This document shows positions 42,308 to 51,231 of a stretch of 64,000 nt of DNA, one piece after another. Below the pieces are notes generated by a model. The model saw only the letters and a list, made by a program, of their open reading frames with translations. It was not told the DNA's origin and did no database searches. The DNA lies in the NCBI GenBank assembly GCA_021772775.1, contig JAJFLH010000006.1, positions 124,001-188,000 of the forward strand, in the 5' to 3' direction. The first letter of the stretch is position 1. Each line of letters opens with the position of its first letter. This stretch comes from Mariprofundus sp. Its GTDB lineage: Bacteria > Pseudomonadota > Zetaproteobacteria > Mariprofundales > Mariprofundaceae. The position numbers were made by a program, and so were the translations under genes.

Positions 42308-43599
42308 GTCAGCATGCCTTCCAGGTCACTCAAATTGGGTAGTTTCGCAAAGGCTTCTTTTTCGATAAAACGGCGTACCGCTTTGATCTTCATACCAACC
42401 AGTACTTCATCGGCAAATGCGAATGTTAATAATTGGCGGGCTTCATCTTCCGGCAGGCCACGGGACTTCAGATAAAATAGCTGATTCTTATCCAGCTGGC
42501 CAACGGTGACACCATGAGCACATTTGACGTCATCGTTATAAATTTCCAGTTCAGGTTTGGTATCAATTTCAGCATTTTTGGATAGCAGCAGATTGGCATT
42601 CGATTGTGCTGAATCTGTTTTGATTGCACCTTCGGCGACAACGATTTTACCATTGAATACGGCGTGTGAACGACCATCGAGTACGCTGCGATAATTTTCA
42701 CGACTGCGGCAATGTGGGGCATTGTGATCAATACGGGTATGATGATCGATATGCTGACGTCCTGAACCTACAAACAGGCCATTCAAATCACATGATGCAC
42801 CCGGTTCAGAGAGATTGATGATAATGTCAGCGCGAGACAAGCTGCCGCCGAGTTCTACGGCATGCAGGGTATAACGGCTGTCACGAGCCTGTTTAACTTC
42901 AACACGACCGACATGGAGCTGTTTGTCGCTTTCCAGCTGCAGGCGGTAATGCGTTAATGATGCATTGTCCTGAAGACGCACGTAGGTGGCGATATTGCTT
43001 AACGAGGCTGCACTGCTGTCTGTGCCGACAAAGTGCTCAATCAGAGTTGCTTCAGCATTCGCACCTAACATCAGACCACTGAGCACATGGGCGGTACTGT
43101 TGCCTACATGAACAACGTAGAGTGGTTTATCGAGTTTAATGCCTTCACGAATGCAAGCGCACAAGCCATCACTGGCTAAAGCGCTGTTGGCTGCGAGCAG
43201 ACCATTAAATAGGGGGGCGGATTCATCGAGTTTGAACAGGCAATGCGCATCTTCATGGGCATCACTGTTCAGAAGTTCAGCTAAGGGCAGAAGTTGTACA
43301 CCAGCCGGGATATTTGATTGTTTTGCCTGAAATCGACCAGCAACAAAGACCAGACGATAGGCATCTAAGTCTTCGATGGCGGCGACATCGTTTATGTCCA
43401 CGGTTTGAGGCTCAGATGTTGTCCACCATGATTCACCGAGTGCGGCAGTCAGTCGTGAAATGTCGGTATACTTCCAGTCTTCATCGCGTTTGCCGGGTAA
43501 ACCTGTGCGGGTATAGGTGTCAGCAGCCTGCTGACGCAAGGTTTGCAGAGCAGCATTGCCGGGTAGCGCTGCAATATTATCTAGGGTCAAAGCACTCAT
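42304..43599 (-). CDS. sufD: Fe-S assembly protein SufD
   Basis: A 431-residue beta-helix partner of SufB in the SufBC2D scaffold. The C-terminal half has VFNGKIVVAEGAIKTDSAQSNANLLLSKNAEIDTKPELEIYNDDVKCAHGVTVGQLDKNQLFYLKSRGL, the standard SufD end. The N-terminal third is less conserved. Its Shine-Dalgarno sequence lies in the loop of a perfect hairpin (43598-43621). It overlaps sufS by 4 nt. Confidence 0.95.
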   Translation of the reverse strand: MSALTLDNIAALPGNAALQTLRQQAADTYTRTGLPGKRDEDWKYTDISRLTAALGESWWTTSEPQTVDINDVAAIEDLDAYRLVFVAGRFQAKQSNIPAGVQLLPLAELLNSDAHEDAHCLFKLDESAPLFNGLLAANSALASDGLCACIREGIKLDKPLYVVHVGNSTAHVLSGLMLGANAEATLIEHFVGTDSSAASLSNIATYVRLQDNASLTHYRLQLESDKQLHVGRVEVKQARDSRYTLHAVELGGSLSRADIIINLSEPGASCDLNGLFVGSGRQHIDHHTRIDHNAPHCRSRENYRSVLDGRSHAVFNGKIVVAEGAIKTDSAQSNANLLLSKNAEIDTKPELEIYNDDVKCAHGVTVGQLDKNQLFYLKSRGLPEDEARQLLTFAFADEVLVGMKIKAVRRFIEKEAFAKLPNLSDLEGMLT

Positions 43600-43621
43600 G
43601 ATGCACCTCCATGTGCATCAT
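43598..43621 (-). promoter_or_regulatory. Hairpin enclosing the sufD ribosome-binding site
   Basis: ATGATGCAC and GTGCATCAT form perfect 9-bp arms around the loop ctccat, which on the mRNA reads ATGGAG and contains the GGAG ribosome-binding bases. The first two bases of the sufD ATG sit in the stem. Pairing could limit sufD translation. A second GC-rich hairpin lies at 43670-43688 in the sufC-sufD gap. Confidence 0.55.
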
Positions 43622-43705
43622 CCAAAGAGCGGTATATTATCCTCGTAAATTTGAAAGGCCCATTATCGCGCAGCGGGAGCACCGCTGCTTGCTTTTGTAA
43701 ATTTA

Positions 43706-44473
43706 TCATGCGGCTTTTATCCGATCAGCTTCTTCTTCCTTAACCCAATCGTAACCGCGAGATTCCAATTCCAGAGCCAGACTCTTATCTCCTGATTTAA
43801 GGATTTTACCATCGGCCAGTACGTGTACAAAATCAGGTTCAATATAATCAAGTAGACGTTGATAGTGGGTGACCATAACAATGGAACGCTCTTCACGGCG
43901 CAGTTTATTTACACCATTAGCGACAATGCGCAGGGCATCAATATCCAGGCCAGAATCGGTCTCATCAAGTAGTGCCAGAGATGGCTCTAAAACAGCCATC
44001 TGAAAAATTTCATTACGCTTTTTCTCTCCACCGGAGAAGCCTTCATTCACACCACGTGACAGAAAGGACTGATCAAGCTCGACCATTTTGGCTTTCTCTT
44101 TGACCAACTGCATGAAATCAATCGCATCGAGTTCTTGCTCACCCTGATGTTTGCGTTTGGCGTTTACACCAGCTTTGAGCATATAGGTGTTGTTCACACC
44201 GGCAATCTCTACCGGATATTGAAAGGCTAAGAATACACCTTCCCAAGCGCGCTCTTCAGGCTCCATCGCCAAAAGGTCTTTGCCCTTATAGCTGATCGAA
44301 CCGGCAGTCACTTCATAGCCGTCACGGCCGGCAATGATATTGGAGAGGGTGGATTTGCCCGAGCCATTAGGACCCATGATGGCATGCACTTCACCAGCGC
44401 CAATCTCAAGATTGATGCCTTTAAGGATTTTTTTGCCATCTACTGAGGCGTGTAAATTTTTAACTTTCAACAT
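43706..44473 (-). CDS. sufC: Fe-S assembly ATPase SufC
   Basis: A 255-residue ABC ATPase with Walker [10 protein letters not shown], the signature [12 protein letters not shown] and Walker [12 protein letters not shown]. It binds SufB and SufD and drives cluster assembly. ATG at 44473 is preferred; the reading from 44479 begins with TTG. A 144-bp repeat element separates it from sufB. Confidence 0.97.
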   Translation of the reverse strand: MLKVKNLHASVDGKKILKGINLEIGAGEVHAIMGPNGSGKSTLSNIIAGRDGYEVTAGSISYKGKDLLAMEPEERAWEGVFLAFQYPVEIAGVNNTYMLKAGVNAKRKHQGEQELDAIDFMQLVKEKAKMVELDQSFLSRGVNEGFSGGEKKRNEIFQMAVLEPSLALLDETDSGLDIDALRIVANGVNKLRREERSIVMVTHYQRLLDYIEPDFVHVLADGKILKSGDKSLALELESRGYDWVKEEEADRIKAA

Positions 44474-44488
44474 TATCAAAACCTTTTT

Positions 44489-44632
44489 ACCGCAGAGTAC
44501 GCAAAGGTACGCAGAGTAAATCTTGTTAAGAATTTATCTGCGCCTCTGTGACTCCGAGGAATATATTTTGTCATATCGTTCTTACTAATATGTATATTGT
44601 CTTACTTTGCGCAACTCCGCGTACTTTGCGGT
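44489..44632. repeat. 144-bp element with palindromic ends, between sufB and sufC
   Basis: Left end ACCGCAGAGTACGCAAAG and right end (reverse complement ACCGCAAAGTACGCGGAG) are inverted copies. A middle inverted pair (GGTACGCAGAG/CTCTGTG) adds structure. It has the same length and end pattern as the copy at 40939-41082. It lies between sufB and sufC on the plus-strand orientation. Confidence 0.78.
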
Positions 44633-44647
44633 GAATGCTTTTATCTT

Positions 44648-46114
44648 TTAACCTACAGCGCCTTCGAGCGAGACTTCCATGAGTCGGTTCGCTTCAACTG
44701 CGAATTCCATAGGTAGTTCATTGAATACATCTTTACAGAAACCGTTAACGATCATATTGACCGCATCTTCTTCTGAAATGCCGCGTTGGCGACAGTAAAA
44801 CAGTTGATCTTCACCAATTTTTGAGGTGGTGGCTTCATGTTCCATAGTCGCCGTTGGATTTTTCACTTCCACATAAGGGAAGGTATGGGCCCCACACGTA
44901 TCGCCAATCAGTAACGAATCACACTGGGTGAAGTTACGTGCCCCATCAGCATTTTTACCGATACGTACCAGACCGCGATATGCCTGCTGACCGTGACCGG
45001 CTGCAATGCCTTTGGAAACAATCGTACTCTTGGTGTTTTTGCCGATGTGAATCATTTTGGTGCCAGTATCGGCTTCCTGACGCATCTTGGTCAGGGCAAC
45101 AGAATAAAACTCACCCACGGAATCATCACCACGTAAAACACAGCTTGGATATTTCCAGGTGATCGCACTGCCTGTCTCTACCTGAGTCCAAGAGACTTTA
45201 GAGCGTTGGCCCCGACAGTCCGCACGTTTGGTGACGAAGTTATAGATGCCGCCAACACCATTCTCATCGCCTGGATACCAGTTCTGTACCGTGGCATATT
45301 TGATCTGCGCATCATCAAGTAGTACCAGCTCTACGACAGCGGCATGCAGTTGGTTTTCATCACGTTGAGGCGCAGTACAGCCTTCGAGATACGAGACATA
45401 AGCACCTTCATCAGCAATGATCAGGGTGCGTTCGAACTGTCCTGTATTCAGGGCATTGATGCGGAAATAGGTGGATAGCTCCATCGGGCAGCGTACACCT
45501 TTTGGAATATAAACGAATGATCCATCAGTAAAGACGGCGGAATTCAGTGCAGCATAAAAATTGTCACCAGTAGGCACAACGGTGCCAAGGTACTGCTGTA
45601 CCAGTTCGGGATAATCACGCACAGCTTCTGATATTGGGCAGAAAATAACACCTGCATCTTTTAACTTGCCTTTGAAGGTGGTGGCAACCGATACTGAATC
45701 AAATACCGCATCAACAGCAACACCGGCCAGAAATTCCTGCTCACGCAGTGGAATGCCCAGCTTATCGTAGGTCTCCAGCAGTTTTGGATCAATTTCATCC
45801 AAGCTTTTTGGGCCATCTTCTTGTGACTTGGGCGCTGAGTAGTATGAGATCGCCTGATAGTCGATCTGCTTATAATCTACATGAGCCCAGTGCGGCTCGG
45901 TCATGGTCTGCCAGTGGCGGAATGCCTCTAAACGCCAATTCAACAACCATTCAGGTTCATCTTTTTTGGCAGAGATGTGACGAATGACATCTTCGTTGAG
46001 GCCGGGTGGTAGAGTATCGGTTTCAATGTCCGTCACAAAACCAGCGTCGTACTCATTGTTGGTGAACTCTTCTGGTTTGCGCTCTGTTTTTTTATCGAAG
46101 CTAAGATCACTCAT
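44648..46114 (-). CDS. sufB: Fe-S assembly protein SufB
   Basis: A 488-residue core subunit of the SufBC2D scaffold. [24 protein letters not shown]-type start, [58 protein letters not shown], and the C-terminal [26 protein letters not shown] are family blocks. The conserved Cys in YFCRQRG-type position is present. It overlaps the regulator's stop by 4 nt (46111-46114). Confidence 0.97.
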   Translation of the reverse strand: MSDLSFDKKTERKPEEFTNNEYDAGFVTDIETDTLPPGLNEDVIRHISAKKDEPEWLLNWRLEAFRHWQTMTEPHWAHVDYKQIDYQAISYYSAPKSQEDGPKSLDEIDPKLLETYDKLGIPLREQEFLAGVAVDAVFDSVSVATTFKGKLKDAGVIFCPISEAVRDYPELVQQYLGTVVPTGDNFYAALNSAVFTDGSFVYIPKGVRCPMELSTYFRINALNTGQFERTLIIADEGAYVSYLEGCTAPQRDENQLHAAVVELVLLDDAQIKYATVQNWYPGDENGVGGIYNFVTKRADCRGQRSKVSWTQVETGSAITWKYPSCVLRGDDSVGEFYSVALTKMRQEADTGTKMIHIGKNTKSTIVSKGIAAGHGQQAYRGLVRIGKNADGARNFTQCDSLLIGDTCGAHTFPYVEVKNPTATMEHEATTSKIGEDQLFYCRQRGISEEDAVNMIVNGFCKDVFNELPMEFAVEANRLMEVSLEGAVG

Positions 46115-46596
46115 GAGAGTGCCTTTGATAATTGCATTGTGTTATCTCCACGAATCGCGATGCCGCGCTGTAAACGAAATATTGGTACAAAGTCTGATTC
46201 AGTCATGTCAGCCAGCGATATGTCTTCGAGAACCTGGCGTACGGCTTGATTGATGCGTTTCCAATTGTTGCTGGTTGAACAGACGGAGTGTTGATCACAT
46301 GCACCACCGCCATCGAGATTGCATTCAGTCAGCGCGATCGAACCTTCGAAAACATTGATCACATCGCGTACATTGATTTGATTGGCAGGGCGGGTCAGTT
46401 CATACCCACCTTTAGCACCACGAATGGAATCAAGCATACCTTCATGCAATAACATTTGTAGAATTTTACTGACTGTTGGCAGAGGGATATGCGTGACCTC
46501 TGCCAGTTCAGCAGCAGAAAAGCGTGTTTTTCCTGATGCCGCCATGTGGGTCATCAGCAGAATTCCATAATCCGTTAATTTGGTTAATCTCAGCAT
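46111..46596 (-). CDS. Rrf2-family Fe-S regulator of the suf locus
   Basis: A 161-residue Rrf2 transcription regulator. The winged HTH covers about residues 1-75 ([46 protein letters not shown]). The likely cluster ligands are C-x8-C-x6-C in [17 protein letters not shown] (near residues 92-108). This type is the SUF-associated regulator. The promoter just upstream has a perfect palindrome in its spacer. AGAGGT precedes the ATG. It is the first gene of the suf unit. Confidence 0.93.
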   Translation of the reverse strand: MLRLTKLTDYGILLMTHMAASGKTRFSAAELAEVTHIPLPTVSKILQMLLHEGMLDSIRGAKGGYELTRPANQINVRDVINVFEGSIALTECNLDGGGACDQHSVCSTSNNWKRINQAVRQVLEDISLADMTESDFVPIFRLQRGIAIRGDNTMQLSKALS

Positions 46597-46617
46597 GCCA
46601 TACCTCTATATGCGACA

Positions 46618-46645
46618 ATTCTACTCCGGATTGAATCCGGAGCAA
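46618..46645 (-). promoter_or_regulatory. suf promoter with palindromic operator in the spacer
   Basis: TTGCTC (-35, 46640-46645) and TAGAAT (-10, 46618-46623) on the minus strand flank a 16-nt spacer. The palindrome CTCCGGATTgAATCCGGAG (46624-46642) spans the spacer and part of the -35 box. The layout suits repression by the Rrf2 protein it precedes. Predicted, not tested. Confidence 0.6.
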
Positions 46646-46695
46646 TATTGTATGAATTATGGGTATTGTGATCTGTTCTGTTTCAGGGCTGAAAA

Positions 46696-48099
46696 TCAGC
46701 GAAAACTTTGGGGGTCGATCTCATATTTGCGCAGTAATTTACGCACAGTATTGCGATTTAACCCCATCATATCAGCGACTCTGAGCTGATTACCATTACA
46801 GCGTTCCAAGGCCAGAATAAGCAAGGGCGGCTCTACTTGTTCGAGCAAATTGGCATGCAGATCAGTGGCCTTGCCATAACCGAGTTGATGCAGATATTGG
46901 CGTGTGGTGCGCGTGACGACTTGCGCCAGCGTCTCTTCTTCATGTTGAGAGTTGTTCGTGTTACCCAGGGCCAAAGCGACATCTGAGAGGGTGATGCTAG
47001 CGCCAGGCGTTAATACGGCTAAGCGATGCATGACATTTCTCAATTCACGTACATTGCCCGGCCAGTCGTGGCGAGATAGAAGCTCAATGGCATCATCCAA
47101 TAGGATCGGTGCAGTCATGCTTAAATCCTGGGCCGCTTTGTCGAGCAGGTGATGAGCCAGCTCAGGAATATCATCGCGACGCTCTCTCAAGGCTGGAATT
47201 TGAACAGGGATTACGTTCAGGCGGTAATAGAGATCTTCGCGGAATTTTCCTTTGTCAATGCTCTGCATAAGATTCTGATGTGTGGCGGCCAATAGGCGTA
47301 CATTGAGTTTTTTATACTGACTGCCTCCGACGCGCTGTACGCGGCCCTCTTCCAGTACACGCAAAAGCTTGGCTTGTAGAGCGGCAGGCATATCACCAAT
47401 TTCATCGAGAAAGAGTGTGCCTCCATCGGCTTGTTCAAAGCGCCCTTCACGGGCTTTATCAGCACCTGTAAACGCCCCTTTCTCATGGCCGAAGAGTTCT
47501 GATTCGAGCAATTCGGCTGGAATGGCGGCGGTATTGATGGCGACGAAAGCTTTATCTGCTCGGTGGCTAAGATCATGCAGGGTGCGCGCCACCATCTCTT
47601 TACCGGTACCTGATTCACCCGTAATGAGCACCGTCAGGTCGGACTCTGCTACTCGCCCTAGCGTGCGGAACATCTGTTGCATGGCCTGGCTTCGGCCAAT
47701 AATCAGACCATCTTTGATGACCGGTTTTGATTGATCTTGTTGTATCTTTTTCTCCGGGCGCACCCGTTGAATCAATTGCCGTACTTCATCGAGATCGAAT
47801 GGTTTTGGTAGATATTCCATTGCACCAATGCGATAGGCCTCAGCCGCATGACCAAAGGTGGTTTCAGCCGTCAGCATGACAACGGGCATGGAGCAGTGGC
47901 CCTCAGCCAGAAAATCCATGCCGTTGCCATCGGGAAGATAGACGTCGAGAAAAGTGATGCCTATATCAGTCTGGGCTGCCAGAATGGCTTTCGCTTCAGT
48001 CAGGCAGTCGGCCTGCAATACTTCTAATCCCTCTTCTTGCAGAACGCGATCGAGAATCCAGCGAATACCTTCATCATCATCAATTACTAGTGCTTTCAT
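46696..48099 (-). CDS. NtrC-like sigma-54 response regulator
   Basis: A 467-residue regulator with a receiver domain (1-115; IDDDEG, phospho-acceptor Asp near 52-54 in LDVYLPDGNG, Lys in LPKPF). The AAA+ domain (about 140-370) has GESGTGKEM, the GAFTGA loop that contacts sigma-54 and GGTLFLDEIGDMP. A Fis-type HTH closes it (about 420-460; NGNQLRVADMMGLNRNTVRKLLRKY). Its ATG overlaps the kinase stop. dusB-ntrB-ntrC order supports a nitrogen-control role. Confidence 0.92.
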   Translation of the reverse strand: MKALVIDDDEGIRWILDRVLQEEGLEVLQADCLTEAKAILAAQTDIGITFLDVYLPDGNGMDFLAEGHCSMPVVMLTAETTFGHAAEAYRIGAMEYLPKPFDLDEVRQLIQRVRPEKKIQQDQSKPVIKDGLIIGRSQAMQQMFRTLGRVAESDLTVLITGESGTGKEMVARTLHDLSHRADKAFVAINTAAIPAELLESELFGHEKGAFTGADKAREGRFEQADGGTLFLDEIGDMPAALQAKLLRVLEEGRVQRVGGSQYKKLNVRLLAATHQNLMQSIDKGKFREDLYYRLNVIPVQIPALRERRDDIPELAHHLLDKAAQDLSMTAPILLDDAIELLSRHDWPGNVRELRNVMHRLAVLTPGASITLSDVALALGNTNNSQHEEETLAQVVTRTTRQYLHQLGYGKATDLHANLLEQVEPPLLILALERCNGNQLRVADMMGLNRNTVRKLLRKYEIDPQSFR

Positions 48100-49160
48100 G
48101 TGTTCTCTTCTCCATCGCTATCCAGCTTGATCGGCAGCTGCAATGTCATCGTTGTGCGTCCCTTGCCACTATCTACATTGACGCGTCCACCATGCTCAAG
48201 CATGACCCGCTCAACCAGCGCTAGCCCCAAGCCACTGCCGCGCTGTTTGCCCGTGACATAAGGTTCAAACAGCCGATCCCGTAGTTCCAGCGGGATCATT
48301 GCTCCATCATTGGTGATGCTAATTTCAATGACTTGTCCATCATGCCCAGGCAGATGCACAAGAGGGGCCATGCGTGTTTGCCACTCAATCCTACTCTCTG
48401 CTGCTTCCACGGCATTTTGCCAGAGATTCTCCAGCGCCTGTGTAAGGCGGGCGGCATGCACCATTGTTTCAGGCAGACTAGGATCAAATACCCGACTGAT
48501 ATGGAAGCCGTCCTGATGACTAATGACGCCCTGAATCAGGCTGTGAACATTGGTCATCGTCATTTGAACGGATGCGTGAGGCCCAACCTGCAGAAATGAA
48601 TCAATGCGATCCCGAATGCGATCAACCCCGGTCAATATTTGGGCTACGGCTTCTTTATTTGATGTGGCAAGTTGTTGTTCGGATAACCACTGCGTAGCCC
48701 CGCGCAGGGCTGCGAGAGGGTTTTTTACTTCATGCGCCATCTCAAGTGCGATGCGGGCAACAGCTTCTGCCATTTCGTGGCGTTTTGAATGTTGCTCTAC
48801 TTCACTGCGGCGTGCTTCCGGTACAAATATAACGGTTATGCCCTCATCATTCATGCCTGCATGCAGCGATATGGGCATGCAGGATGAGCGGATGCAGACC
48901 TGATTGTCAGATACATTGCCATACGGTGTAAGGCGTTCGAACAGTTTATTGATTTCCACTTTCGGGGCAAATAGATCACTGATGTGTAGCCCAATCAAAC
49001 GTTTTTCGGATGTGCCCAGAGCTTCCTGTGCATAGATGTTGGCTTGCGATAGTTCAGCCTCTCTATTTAACAGAATAGTTGCTAAGGGAAGTGCCGAGAG
49101 GGCAATGAGATCAGTCTGCAACGACAGTCTCTGAGCTGTGCTGCATCTCTCCTGTATCAT
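48096..49160 (-). CDS. NtrB-like sensor histidine kinase
   Basis: A cytoplasmic kinase of about 354 residues, with no membrane span. A PAS-like domain spans about residues 15-115. The phospho-acceptor His lies in ALEMAHEVKNPLAALRGATQWL. The ATPase part has ENLWQNAVEAA, DRLFEPYVTGKQRGSGLGLALVERV and HGGRVNVDSGKGRTTM. The start is uncertain: ATG 49160 lies within dusB, and later starts (TTG near the dusB stop) are possible. It pairs with the NtrC-like gene downstream. Confidence 0.88.
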   Translation of the reverse strand: MIQERCSTAQRLSLQTDLIALSALPLATILLNREAELSQANIYAQEALGTSEKRLIGLHISDLFAPKVEINKLFERLTPYGNVSDNQVCIRSSCMPISLHAGMNDEGITVIFVPEARRSEVEQHSKRHEMAEAVARIALEMAHEVKNPLAALRGATQWLSEQQLATSNKEAVAQILTGVDRIRDRIDSFLQVGPHASVQMTMTNVHSLIQGVISHQDGFHISRVFDPSLPETMVHAARLTQALENLWQNAVEAAESRIEWQTRMAPLVHLPGHDGQVIEISITNDGAMIPLELRDRLFEPYVTGKQRGSGLGLALVERVMLEHGGRVNVDSGKGRTTMTLQLPIKLDSDGEENT

Positions 49161-50163
49161 GCTCGGATAGGCCAAGGAAATAAGTTTCGGCAAAATCTAG
49201 CATCTGTTGCCAATCGGGCATGACCTGAAAGTGAGAGCGGAAATCGGCTGAGCCACGCAGCCCTTTGCTGTACCAGATGACATGTTTACGGGCTAATTTG
49301 GAGGCACTGCGAACACCATGATGGTCAGCCAAATGGCGCATGTGTTCAATCACAATAGCCCAACGCTGTTCAGGTGTTGGGGGAGCTGGTTGCGCTAAGC
49401 CCATGAGCGCTGCATATACTTCACCAAGTACCCATGGATTACCCTGAACTGCACGACCAACCATGACACCATCACAATTTGATATGCGGATCATCTCTTT
49501 GGCCGATTCGCCATCGACGACATCACCATTGCCAATCACCGGAATCGAAACAGCATCTTTGGCGATACCAATATCTTCCCAGTTGGCGTGACCTTGAAAC
49601 ATTTGCGCTCGTGTGCGTCCGTGTACAGTCAGCATCTGAATGCCACACTGCTCGGCGATTCGAGCAATATTGGCAACATTTTTTGATGGCTCATCCCAGC
49701 CAGTACGTATCTTTAAGGTGACCGGTACTTCTACAGCGCTTACAACCGCTTCAATGACGCGGGCAACCAGTTTTTCATCTTTGAGCATGGCGGATCCGGC
49801 TGTCTGCTTGCAGATCTTTTTGACCGGGCAGCCCATATTGATATCGACAAAATCAGCCCCATGATCAACAGCCCAACGTGCGGCATCTGCTACATAGCCT
49901 GAATCAGAGCCGGCAATTTGGATGGAGGCCGGATGTTCACCATCATCGAGTTCGGCCATGCGTTCAGTGCGTTCACGCCCCACTTTTATTGACTTGTCGA
50001 TAGCGCGGGAAGCAATCATTTCAGTGACAACCAGACCTACACCAAAGGGCTTGCAGACTTTTCGGAATGGTAAATCAGTAATGCCAGCCATGGGAGCCAG
50101 CACCAGAGGTACATCAATAGTGTGATTGCCGAGCTTAAAGCCGGGGAGAAGTCGTTGATTCAT
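49111..50163 (-). CDS. dusB: tRNA-dihydrouridine synthase (DusB/NifR3)
   Basis: A 350-residue flavoenzyme that reduces uridines in the tRNA D-loop. LAPMAGITDLPFRKVCKPFG, DINMGCPVKKICKQTAGSAMLKD (with the catalytic Cys), VTLKIRTGWD and TVHGRTRAQMFQGHANWEDI are family blocks. It starts an unusually long overlap with ntrB (about 50 nt). NifR3-ntrB-ntrC linkage is a known alphaproteobacterial arrangement. Confidence 0.95.
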   Translation of the reverse strand: MNQRLLPGFKLGNHTIDVPLVLAPMAGITDLPFRKVCKPFGVGLVVTEMIASRAIDKSIKVGRERTERMAELDDGEHPASIQIAGSDSGYVADAARWAVDHGADFVDINMGCPVKKICKQTAGSAMLKDEKLVARVIEAVVSAVEVPVTLKIRTGWDEPSKNVANIARIAEQCGIQMLTVHGRTRAQMFQGHANWEDIGIAKDAVSIPVIGNGDVVDGESAKEMIRISNCDGVMVGRAVQGNPWVLGEVYAALMGLAQPAPPTPEQRWAIVIEHMRHLADHHGVRSASKLARKHVIWYSKGLRGSADFRSHFQVMPDWQQMLDFAETYFLGLSEHDTGEMQHSSETVVAD

Positions 50164-50257
50164 GGTGTCTCTATTGCCTCGTTGCCTAAAAAATGTGCAA
50201 CCATAGCTTTTTCTTCAATCCTTGCACCTATTCTTTGCAATCGTCAGCCTAACGGCC

Positions 50258-50893
50258 ATGCAAACCTCTGACACAACTGATAACGTTCTCAAAGCTATAC
50301 ACTGGCCGAATACAAACTTTGCCCAGTCGGTAGCCGACCCCAAAGAGTTCCCCGAGATTGATTTGCCGCAGATCGCTGTGGCGGGCCATTCCAATGTTGG
50401 GAAGTCGTCATTGATGAATGCACTGTTTGGGCGCAACGGTTTGGTCAAAACGTCCAAAAATCCGGGGTGCACCCGTCTGCTCAACCTTTTTGATGTTGAT
50501 GACCAACTGCTTGTCGTCGATTTGCCTGGGTATGGTTATGCCCGCGCGCCTAAAAAAGAGCAGAAACGCTGGATCAATATGATCGAGTCATATCTTGTAA
50601 ATGCTGATCTGAAGCTGGTGTTGATGTTGTTGGATATTAGGCATGGCCCGAAAGATTCCGACCTGCAACTCATCGAGTGGCTTAATGAGGGTGGTATTCG
50701 TTGGGTTCCTGTTGCAACGAAGGCGGACAAACTCTCCGGAAACAAACGCGGTCAGCGTTTAAAAGAGATGACTGAAGCGATGGGCGGACTGCTTAGCCCT
50801 ATCCCTACATCCAGCTTCAAAGGCATGGGTATCGATAAACTACGTGCTGTGATTCAGCATGAAACCTTTGAGCGGAATCAACCAATCTCGTAA
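50258..50893 (+). CDS. engB: EngB/YsxC-type GTP-binding protein
   Basis: A 211-residue GTPase for 50S assembly. G1 AGHSNVGKSSLMNAL, G3 DLPGYGYA, G4 TKADKL and G5 near SSFKGMG are present. ATG at 50258 fits family length; upstream codons lack support. It is divergent from dusB and converges on the Dabb gene, overlapping it by 16 nt at the 3' end. Confidence 0.93.
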   Translation: MQTSDTTDNVLKAIHWPNTNFAQSVADPKEFPEIDLPQIAVAGHSNVGKSSLMNALFGRNGLVKTSKNPGCTRLLNLFDVDDQLLVVDLPGYGYARAPKKEQKRWINMIESYLVNADLKLVLMLLDIRHGPKDSDLQLIEWLNEGGIRWVPVATKADKLSGNKRGQRLKEMTEAMGGLLSPIPTSSFKGMGIDKLRAVIQHETFERNQPIS

Positions 50894-51162
50894 TCGACCA
50901 CTGTACGAGCAATCGCGGCAGCTTTGACAAGAGGAACTACGGCCAGATGTTCAGGGTGAACCTGATAGGCATCCAGTGCCGCGCGGCTTTCCAATTCAGT
51001 ACAGAGTACAACATCAGCGGATTGCTCCGAAGCTAAAAAATCAATGCCAACTTCGATATTCAATAGCCCTGGTATCTTTCCTTTCAAAGCTTCGAGGCGC
51101 TGTTTAATCTCTACAGCATCTGCTTTGTCTCTGAGTTTCCACATTACGATATGTTTGATCAT
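50878..51162 (-). CDS. Dabb-family (stress-responsive A/B barrel) protein
   Basis: A 94-residue protein starting MIKHIVMWKLRDKADAVEIKQRLEALKGKIPGLLNIEVGIDF with ADVVLCTELESRAALDAYQVHPEHLAV. This is the dimeric alpha-beta barrel fold, catalytic or ligand-binding in some members. GGGAG lies upstream of the ATG. Its function here is not known. It converges on engB. Confidence 0.88.
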   Translation of the reverse strand: MIKHIVMWKLRDKADAVEIKQRLEALKGKIPGLLNIEVGIDFLASEQSADVVLCTELESRAALDAYQVHPEHLAVVPLVKAAAIARTVVDYEIG

Positions 51163-51231
51163 GTTTACTCCCTGTTCATTACCGAATGATAGACGAGATC
51201 AGTGAATGATGCCTGCTGCATGTTTGTAAGC

